The position numbers and the translations under genes were made by a program. A DNA stretch of 64,000 bases, taken from assembly GCA_011947345.1 (NCBI GenBank), contig JAAVTG010000602.1, positions 1 through 64,000 on the forward strand, given 5' to 3'. Source of the DNA: Phytophthora quininea. Lineage: Eukaryota > Oomycota > Peronosporomycetes > Peronosporales > Peronosporaceae. Position 1 is the first letter of the stretch. Each line of letters starts with the position of its first letter. A model generated the notes under the pieces. It ran no database searches. It was not told where the DNA came from and saw only the letters and a program-made list of their open reading frames with translations. Shown here piece after piece: positions 56,005 through 64,000 of this stretch.

Positions 56005-57572
56005 TTAACAATGGCCACCGTCCAACACGGGCTCCGAGGTTGCGGTGGAAGGAGACGTCTGTGTAGACGGTTTCTTGGTCTCCGTTGACGGAGCAGTCGT
56101 CGTGGTAGCATTCCCCGACGATGTCGAGTTGGTCTGCGGCCACGTGGTGATGTCGGTGCCGTTGGCGTAAATGGTGAAGCCGTCGGTGGGCACCGCCTCG
56201 GCCGTGCTGATGTCGTTCGCGAACCACAAGAAGCGGAACGACTCACGGGTGGCAATCACGCGCGAGCCGCCGAAGGTCACGTTGTTGGCCGCCAGCGACC
56301 AGCTTGGGATCAGCGACGAGTCGATGCGAGGGCCAGCGTGGCCCTCGTAGTTGCCACCGGAGCCGGTGGTGACGTGGTAGATGCCGTTGGCGGCGTCCTT
56401 CTTGTTCTTGTAGATCTTGGCGGTGCGCTCGTATGCGTGCACGTGGCCGGTGATCATGGCGTGCACGCCGTTGGCCGAGAAGACCTCCTCCCACTTGGCC
56501 ATCTGGCCGCACTGCGGCTCCGAGTAGACCGTGCCGGAGTAGTAAGTGCCGTTCCAGCAGTTGGTGGCGTCGCTGTCGTTAATGTCGAAGATGGTGGACG
56601 AGCACTGGCACTGGTGGTTGCTCCACGTGTTGTAGTACGGGTTGTGCTTGAACACGACGACCCACGGGGTCGTGCTGCGGTCGACGCTCTGCAGGTCCGA
56701 CTTGACCCACTCCAGCTGCGCGTCGCGTTCAGCAAGCCAAGCTTTGGTGCCCACCACCGTGGTGTTGGTGCCCTTGGAGCCGGTGTAGTCGTCCAGGAAG
56801 ACGCAGTGCACCAGACCGATGTCTAGCGAGAACCACGTGCGGTGGCTGGTCTTGGCGTCCTCGGAGATGGGGTGTACACGCGGTTGATGTAGCCCAGGTA
56901 GTTTTCAGCCTCCAGCTCCATGTCCTCCGGATACGGCGGCAAGTTCAAGTGACCCGACGACGTGATGGTCTCGTGGTTGCCGTTGATGCCCGTGATCGGG
57001 TAGACGGACGTCAGGTTCTGCTGCTCAGTGAACCAGTTGTCCCATTGCAGGTGCTGGCCGTTGGCATACGAGTAGTCTCCGGCGATGATCAGCGCCTGGA
57101 TGTGCTTGCCTTCGAAGGTCTTGGCTTGCTCTGCAAAGGTCGTCTCGGACGACGTCGTGTCGCCGGGGTCTCCAATCACGCCGATGATGGTCTCCTCGGC
57201 GTCTGAACCAGGGTGCAGCAATGAAAGGAACGAGCCTGTGAACTCGGACTTGCCGATCGTGTACTGGTACTTGGTGGTCTCCGCCAGATCGCACAGCAGC
57301 GCCGTGTGCAGGTAGGGCGACGAGTACGTGTAGTTGTACTCGGGCTCGTTCACGGCGTAGTTGACGGCGGAGCTTTGAGCGGTTACGGTGGACGCGCTGT
57401 CCGAGGTGGCCGTCACGGTGAACGGGTCGGCGAGCTGACTGGCGAAGGACACGGCGATGCCGTTGGCGCAGTTGGCGGCGGAGCTGGAGATACCGAGATG
57501 CACCTGCGTGACCTCGGCCGAGGCCACCGCGGCGGCGACGGTGGCGGAGAAGTACGCGAATACCTTTACCAT
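56005..57572 (-). CDS. Purple acid phosphatase-like secreted metallophosphatase
   Basis: 522 residues after one correction at the GGGG near 56869. Signal peptide MVKVFAYFSATVAAAVASA; an N-terminal fibronectin-like beta domain (VHLGISSSAANCANGIAVSF); then the metal-binding motifs in order: GVIGDPGD, AGDYSYAN, GINGNHET, VVFKHNPYYNT and MITGHVHAYER. These are the five blocks of the purple acid phosphatase family with a di-metal Fe-Zn/Mn centre. The C-terminus is Thr/Ser-rich (SSGNATTTTAPSTETKK), as in wall-exposed proteins. It probably releases phosphate outside the cell. An initiator lies just upstream, and the gene is enclosed by inverted repeats. Confidence 0.92.
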
Positions 57573-57580
57573 GGCGAGTC

Positions 57581-57595
57581 CAATTGGGGAATGAG
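57581..57595 (-). promoter_or_regulatory. Oomycete initiator (Inr) of the phosphatase gene
   Basis: On the minus strand CTCATTCCCCAATTG fits the oomycete initiator core YCATTYYNCAWTTT almost exactly, 8-23 bp upstream of the ATG at 57572. It implies a very short leader of about 10-20 bases. Confidence 0.6.
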
Positions 57596-58040
57596 AAACT
57601 GCTAGACTATCCTCGAGCGGGCGTCAGAGAGGCAGAGCTTTCCCCATCTGGGTCGAATCGGGAGCCCCCGTGCTGTGTCTCCACACAAAACGCTCGGCCA
57701 TTGAGACGAGTCCCATCGCGTGAACGATCTAACGGTCCACGACCCGACCGAATCTCGATGCCAGGAATGCACAGGGCAATCTTCGTCGGAGACGAAGTCG
57801 ATCTCAGATACGTGGCACACCACCAGAATCTACGAGGGAGGACCCCAGCAGATGTGGAGGCGTCTCCGAACAGCAGGCTCCGTGACAGCGAACAACACAC
57901 GGCGAAGCCCAATGTTTACAGCTCACAAGGCGCCGTTAGTCTATCCATCTGCAGCAGGAACTTGTGGCGGGACAAGCAGAGACCCGTCGACGCCACATGC
58001 CCTCGAAGCGACTTCGACTTGAGGCTGCACGATCAAAAGA
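57596..58040. other. No supported gene
   Basis: Upstream flank of the phosphatase up to the right inverted-repeat arm. No coding signal. Confidence 0.4.
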
Positions 58041-58173
58041 TTGGCGACCGAATCGAATCTCGACCGACGATAGTTTCTGCATGGCCGCGGGATGGTGAAA
58101 ACATGAGCGGGGCGATCAAGCCGGTGGGCTTTAAAAGCATGGAGATTGTGGTTCACCACAGGAAGTGGAAATC
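58041..58173. repeat. Right arm of the inverted repeat flanking the phosphatase gene
   Basis: About 133 bp, inverse of 55857-55999, roughly 10 bp shorter because of small indels. The two arms are about 2.0 kb apart. Confidence 0.8.
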
Positions 58174-58617
58174 TCCGAAGTCGGTACTGCAACCATAACA
58201 TAGACCGGTCGCAGGTTGCTTTAAGGGCGTTATGGTTGCTTTTACGGTAATGTAAAACTTCGTGAACCCGAAGAATCTATTCATGTAACGTGAAACTTCG
58301 GAATAACTTTCCGCTCACTGAAGTGCGAATCAGAAATGTACCGTGGCTTAAATTTTAGGTACGACGCACAACCGCCTTTCATTTTCATTTCCCGAAACGC
58401 ACGCAGGACGCAACTAGGCAAGCGTGGAGCCAGGGGATTGATAGAAGCGTTTGGAGTGACTGTTGCGGTGGTAGCATGTCTGAAGGGGGACAGGAGGTAC
58501 GTTGTTAGTGTACTTGCGGGTGATAGCTGGTAGACAATGAAAGCTAACGTTATATCGTAATATGTAGTGCAACGGCGTAAACGCCGAGGCATTTCCGACG
58601 TGGATTATCGATTCGTG
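58174..58617. other. Leader region of the MULE, possible terminal repeat
   Basis: Between the right inverted-repeat arm and the first codons of the MULE. It contains the phrase ttatggttgctttt, which recurs in introns of the element (around 59404 and 62469-62510). No terminal inverted repeat could be proven because the far end was not located. Confidence 0.35.
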
Positions 58618-61600
58618 ATGCTTGGGATGGAGAAGGATGATGAGAACGACGAAGACTTCGAACCGGACGATGACTTTGGTGCACAGGGAGAATGGGGGAG
58701 GAGTCTGGAGATGAGGAAGAAGAAGAGAGGGACGAGGATGAAGAGGAAGGAGACGAACAGGAAGAAGAGACAGAGGAAGAAGGAGGCGAACATGAAGAAG
58801 AAGGGGCAAGGAATTTTACAATGAATGAGCAATTAGAAGACGCGACTCATCTCAGCAGCACAGGTGACGTTTCTGATGGTTTCGAGCTCGTGGATGAAGG
58901 CGAGAATGTTGATGCAGATGATTCGGATTCAAGTATGGTCGACGGTAGCGAAGTGGATGATGCGATGAATGAAAGTGATGCTTCATTGGAGGGTGGTGCT
59001 GGTGTGGCTCGCGAAAACAACTTTAACAAGAAGCGGGTGCGCCATAGCGCACTGTCATCGCCAGAATCGAAGAAACGTGCAAAGCGGGCTGAATACCCCA
59101 GTGATTCTTCCTCGGGTGAAGACGTGAATGGGTCAGCTGGGGATTATATACCCCGTGACAGAAAAAGCAGCACTAAAGCGGAGAAAAGAGCATTAGAAAA
59201 GGCTCATGTCTGGGTGCATAACATTGTTCCTCCATTTCCAGCTAAGCAGATCCGATCGTGGAAGGAGTTTGACAAGAAACTTAAGATATATAAGAAGCAG
59301 AACAATCTACTTTTTCGCGTTCGTTCTTCCGAGTCAACGGCGAGCCACAATGCGTACGTAGTATTGAATTTATTATTATGAGTTGCTCGAATCCTAATAA
59401 CGTTATGGTTGCTTTAGCTCATACGTCGACCAGATTCCCGAAGAAGAGTTTAATTGGGCCCATAAGGTATATCGATGCACTCATGGCGTCTTTCAGAAGT
59501 CTCGTGCAACTGGTCAACGCAGTCGGGGAGTACGTTACACCGGTTGTCGTGCTCGTTTCACTCCCCATGTAATGCAGATGTCAGGAGGGTCATTCAAAAT
59601 TATACTACGAAACGAGGTATGTGAAGTGCAGTTTTTCCTATGAAATTGTGCCAATATATCGTGACAACACTTGTGTGTATTCTGTACAGTGCCACACGCA
59701 CAATCATGAAACTACAAAACGACTAGCGTCGTCGTACATGACCCCAAAGAGCCTTCCCCTCGACGACAGAGGACGGGAGGATGTTGCTCTTCTTGCAGAT
59801 GCTAAAGTGTCGTCAAAATACATTACAAGCTTTCTGAGAGAGAGAACATGTGAGGACTGCTATGTTTTCCAATATGATGTGAGTGGCGATGACTGACTGT
59901 GTGTGTTTGGTAGGTTGCTCGGTATCACCGCAGCAGACACGCAATCTCATTAGAGATATTATCGGGAACGAATCCGGAGAGGAGCGTTGCAAAACAATAT
60001 TGCATGAACTAGTTCAACTAGATGACTGTGACGTACTAGTCATGCAAGATCAACTGGATGTTACATGCGGAATAGTATTGCAGACGGGGTTGCAGAAGAA
60101 GATGTTCCAGCAATGGGGTGAGACCATTGCAATGGACTTTACCCATGGTACTAACAACCTTGGATATCATTTGGGTAGGTGTACTGCATGATTGGTATAG
60201 CAACCTTTTTGCTCAAAGCGACCCTATACCGCAACCTAACGTAACAACTTGTTTCGTACGTAGGAGCCTCGTCGTGACTACGGCGACTGGGAGAGGTTTT
60301 CCTGTCTTCGATTTTTGTGCTTAAATCAGCAGGCAACTACGATTGATACGATTCTCAACGCCTTTAAGGAGTTAAATCCTACGTGGGCATCCATCGCATC
60401 CGTCGTGATAGATAAGGACTTCGTTGAGTGGCGATCTATTGAAAAGGCCTTCCCGGACACACAAGTCCTACTATGTCAATTTCACCTGATATCATACTGG
60501 AAGAAGTTGATAAAGCGAACACGATTCAGATTGACTGAAGGACGGCGTGAGCAGCTACTTAAACACTTAACCAATCTTATATACAGGTACTAGCCATATT
60601 GTATGGATGAGGAATCTAAATCAAACACTGATTCTTGTATTGTGTACAGTTTGACCGAATGTGGGTACGAAAATTCTCGCAAGTCGCTGGAGACGTATTG
60701 CAAACGGATTAAAAGAACCCCGATTTTCGACTACTTCATGAAAAACTGGCATTCATGCCGAGAAATGTGGGCAAATTTCAAACGGGGAGAACATTTCACT
60801 GCTGGTAACACCACGACGAATCGCGTTGAGTCTAATTGGAATCAGGTTAAAATACTGCTTGGCCGCAAAACCCGGATCGACAAAACGGTCTTGGGACTGT
60901 TTCAGCACCAGATAAATGTCGCTCAACAGGTTATGCACACAATTACAAAGTGTGTAACAACTTCTGTTCCAGTGAATTTGGTACCGTCATTCTTACGTGG
61001 AGTTGCAGCTCAATTAAGTCCTGCCATGTTCAAGAAAGTTAAAAGTGAATGGGAGCGATACGTTGTGTTGCTGAAGGACGCTACATGTAATCGAAGAATC
61101 AATACAATGTCGCAATGGGAAGTCCATTGCTCGACAGGAACATACCTGTGTCACGACTTAGAGTGGACATGCTCGTGTATGTTCTATAAGACATATCACT
61201 TACCATGTAGACACGCTATGTTGATGGCACGTGCTGGTCAAAAGTTTCTGGCCCTTCCAGCTTCTGCAGTGCCACCACGCTGGTCTGTACAACACGCGTG
61301 GAGAATCCTGGATGATCTTGAGAGCACGATCGAGTCCTTAACGCAAATGATCCAGCGTTTGGCACTAAAGTCGCCGAAAGAGTTAGGGTTGCTGAAAGAC
61401 GATAGTGCTGAACACGAAGAACAGAGTGCCAGTCGAACTTCTCCAGCAAAACCGGAAAAACAAGTGGTATACATAAGACTACGGAGAGACGAGCAGGCTA
61501 ATCGTGTGGTCTTGTCCTCCTCCGAAAAATATGTTTTTGCTAAAGCAATGATCGAACCATTATTGGAACACTTATCGGGGCTACCTAGCACGGAATTTTA

Positions 61601-63488
61601 TAGCGAATTAAGTGCATGGAAGGAGATGATTGAAACGGGGCTTAGCAGCGTTCGAAGCAGTGATCCAGTTAACTTGGCATCCGATGATGATGATGAAGAT
61701 TACGATGATGAAGTGGAAACGTTTCGTGACCCTGCGGATGAAATTGCTACTTTGGAGTTGATGCAATCAATGGAAGGAGTTGAAATGAACACCATGTGCC
61801 TAAACGAAGTGTCACCGGACTCGAGTTTGCCAAAAGCAACCATACCAGAACCAAAGCCATCCATACCAGAAGCAACCATACCTGTAGCACAACCCAAATT
61901 TGAATCCGGCCAGGACGATCAATTTGAAGAGGAACCTGCAAAGAACGACGCAGCTAAAAACATGAAGATCAAACAAGAGAGGCAGGTCGACATCATCAAC
62001 ATGCCAAAGCCACCCAGTAGGACAAACAAACGGACTACACTCACTCAGAAAAAATACGATCATATGTGCGATATTCTACGGTGAAGTACCCAAGCGATCT
62101 GACCGTGAACGTGCACCAAGTGACTAAGTGGGCTAGGCTTATGCCAGATTTGAAGTTCGTCAAGGAAATTCTTGATGCGTATCCATTGATAATGGATGAG
62201 CCATATCTGAGAGGGAGGATATTGAATTGTGAGTGGAAGACTATCAAGCTTGCAGACTATCAATACAACTTTATCATACCTCACGATCTCGTGGGGTCAC
62301 TTCAAGCAACTTTCACCGCACACCCAAACGATACAGTGCGTCTAAGCAAACAAGAAAAAAACAAGGCTGGGTACGTGAAATGGTAATCTCGATAGATCCC
62401 AAGCTCCGGCCAATGTCCAGGTAAGCTCGTAGTTGAACTGCAATCACTGCCACGATCACTGCAACAATATGGTTGCCCTACGGCAAATATGGTTGCCATA
62501 TGGTTGCAATTTCGTTTTCAACATTGACTAACCCGTATATGGAACAGGGACTTTGTTTACTCTATGGTAGGGTTTAGTACCGCAAAACGGAATGCTAAGA
62601 ACTGGATTGAAGACATGAAGTGGCTAGAACAAGACTGGACAAAGGTGAAAGTGTCGTTTGTCGGCTTATTTGATCGCGAAGTTGGTACTTTTGGACAAAT
62701 GGACCCAGACCTTGTACTATTGCGCCATCACGAACTGGCAAGCCAGATTGTTCCAAAGGTTCGAACAGCGTGCTTGCGTACCAGCTTCCGGCTCAACGCA
62801 CACCTGATACCTGTCTATTATGAGCAAATGGTGGGGCATTTGTGCCGTCGAAAGTTCCCGAATGATTCAGTAATTTCGAGCTGTGTGGATTATATCGCAG
62901 ACGAAGCCAAAAATTGCCTTACCATAAGCTCACTCGTCAGGGATATTGGATGGCCGACCAAAGCGCCTACTTGAAGCTTTTACGTCATCGATCACGTTAT
63001 TATGCCAGTGAATCTCAACCGAAACCACTGGGGATTATTATATTGAAGCTCAAGCACACTAACGATAGCGATTGTCGTGCGCATGCGTACCTTTATGAGC
63101 CACTAGTCGATGATCAGTATCACGACGAATTGGAGACACTATATGAGGGGACTTCATGAACTACATCATGATGTGGCATCAAACTTGTACAACAGGCAGG
63201 GGCTCTTTGAAATTCTCACATGAGTGGCTACTTACACCTCAGCAGCCCGACTGGAAAAGCTGTGGGGTATTTATCATTGCTCAAGCATATAGTATTCTTC
63301 ACGACAACGCGTTTCAGCATCAAGGCGTAACTGAGGAGGACATAGCCGTCATGCGACTCAGGATCATGTGGATCCTTACTGTTAAATCTAGAGAAATGAT
63401 CATAGACTCTGAGGAAGAGATTGAGGCTCGAGAAACTCACAAGAGACTGTGCGAAAGCTTGGCAGGAGGAAAGGAGGTTCCGTGGTAA
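58618..63488 (+). mobile_element. Mutator-like (MULE) transposase with SWIM finger and C48-like C-terminus
   Basis: Exons readable: 58618-59353, 59418-59616, 59690-59878, 59934-60174, 60264-60586, then from 60650; later splices are less certain. It starts MLGMEKDDENDEDFEPDDD with a very acidic region, then a FAR1/FLYWCH-like DNA-binding part (NWAHKVYRCTHG, HTHNHETTKRLAS). The MULE DDE domain follows: first Asp in IAMDFTHGTNNLGYHL, second in ASVVIDKDFVEW, Glu in TTNRVESNWNQVK. Next is the SWIM finger CSCMFYKTYHLPCRH and, after a long acidic linker, a Ulp1/C48-like part with the Cys box QPDWKSCGVF. The expected His-Trp before the strand GIIILKL is not seen. Six frame changes (near 58696, 60264, 60303, 62081, 62896, 63148) are each one missing base. 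Confidence 0.85.
58686..58806 (+). repeat. Polypurine (GA-rich) strand-asymmetric tract
   Basis: About 120 bases of almost only G and A on the plus strand, coding the Glu/Asp-rich start of the MULE protein. Mirror-like GA/CT tracts can form triplexes and are prone to length change; here they also explain the acidic composition. Confidence 0.7.
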
Positions 63489-63490
63489 TC

Positions 63491-63924
63491 TCATTGCAGT
63501 AGTACATTTATGCATGATTCCAACATAACCTCAAACGAGAAACCTTCGTTGCCTTCGTTTGCCTGCTGTCCGTGGTGCTGTAGAACTTGATTGACTGCCG
63601 CAGAGAGCTGGTACCCCTGCTGCTGCTGCTCTTCAATTAAATCTTCCAGCTCCTCTTGGGTCTGAGAAAGTTGCTTCAACGTCATGCGGATAGCATCGAT
63701 CTTTTCCTTCATCAACTCCAAGTCTCGGAGCCGAGCGTTTAACAGCTCGCGCGCAATAGCAGCCCTGTCCATCGGGGACGACATGGAGGCACGTCCAAGA
63801 AGATCCCGCACTGCGTCCAAGAAAACCCTGTAGTCCGTCCAACGAATCCCTCCACACGACGCTCGCCTCGACGACTTGCGCTGGCAGATTCTGCTGTGAG
63901 GCCAAAATCGATAGCAAACTCCAA
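63491..63924 (-). CDS. Coiled-coil protein, C-terminal part (5' end unclear)
   Basis: Reading leftward, the clear part is VRDLLGRASMSSPMDRAAIA, then a long helix (RLRDLELMKEKIDAIRMTLKQ, continuing through EELEDLIEEQQQQGY) with heptad pattern, ending EVMLESCINVLLQ. The frame has no ATG before about 63783 and is open upstream in shifted frames (63917, 63924), so the start lies further 5' or across a missing base. It is convergent with the MULE, 2 bp between stops. It may be a host gene next to the element or a second element-encoded protein. The family is not recognised. Confidence 0.45.
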
Positions 63925-64000
63925 GCCGAATATTCTGGTTATGATTTCATGAAATTTGCTCTTGGTCGTTCCCGCTCCGTAATTAAAACATAAATTACCG

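Noticed and set aside
1..64000. CRISPR array or bacterial operon
   Set aside because: No regularly spaced repeats were seen, genes have spliceosomal introns, and content is eukaryotic throughout.

Overview
The window looks like nuclear DNA of an oomycete, most likely Phytophthora or a close relative. The evidence is short GT-AG introns (about 54-85 bp, many starting GTACGT, GTGCGT or GTAAGT), tightly packed genes on both strands, an initiator of the oomycete type (TCATTCCCCAATTG) just upstream of a phosphatase start, and the mix of genes: expansin-like membrane proteins, a FYVE protein with ankyrin-like repeats, a GAF phosphodiesterase and a Mutator-like transposase fused to a protease-like tail. 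This assignment is inference from content; no search was run.

Layout. Positions 1-12.5 kb are gene-poor and hold transposon debris: a zinc-knuckle remnant, a deleted pogo/CENP-B-like transposase and a PIF/Harbinger-like fragment. From 12.9 to 38 kb the region is dense with conserved genes: a kinesin motor, a CAMK-like kinase, two thioredoxin-fold proteins, two head-to-head expansin-like genes sharing a perfect 630-bp inverted segment, a CREG-like protein, an LYR-motif protein, an EF-hand protein, an ankyrin/FYVE protein, an NDUFB3-like subunit, the splicing factors ZMAT2/Snu23-like and RBM5/RBM10-like, and a peroxiredoxin-thioredoxin fusion. From 38 to 52.7 kb lie five copies of a Cys-rich gene family that I do not recognise (C2HC finger, F-box-like helix pair, four-Cys cluster, XPA-like stretch), two copine/RGLG-like von Willebrand A genes, and a tandem-GAF cyclic nucleotide phosphodiesterase. 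From 52.9 to 64 kb lie a Fanzor (eukaryotic TnpB) gene in broken frames, a purple acid phosphatase bracketed by about 140-bp inverted repeats, and a large MULE with a SWIM finger and a C48-protease-like C-terminus.

A pattern runs through the whole window. Single-copy housekeeping genes are interrupted again and again by frame changes that are all explained by one missing base in a homopolymer. I count about 18 outside the Cys-rich family; after allowing for them, the coding lengths of eight multi-exon or long genes become exact multiples of three. I read these as consensus errors, so most broken genes here are probably intact. True nonsense codons (CAG to TAG, CGA to TGA) occur in the Cys-rich family, which does seem to contain real pseudogenes.

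Functionally the conserved block is ordinary cell biology: mRNA splicing, redox control, mitochondrial assembly, cyclic nucleotide signalling and endosomal lipid reading. The features most worth following are the Fanzor nuclease, the Cys-rich family with its co-duplicated vWA genes, the Prx-Trx fusion, the gene-converted expansin pair and the apparently complete MULE.
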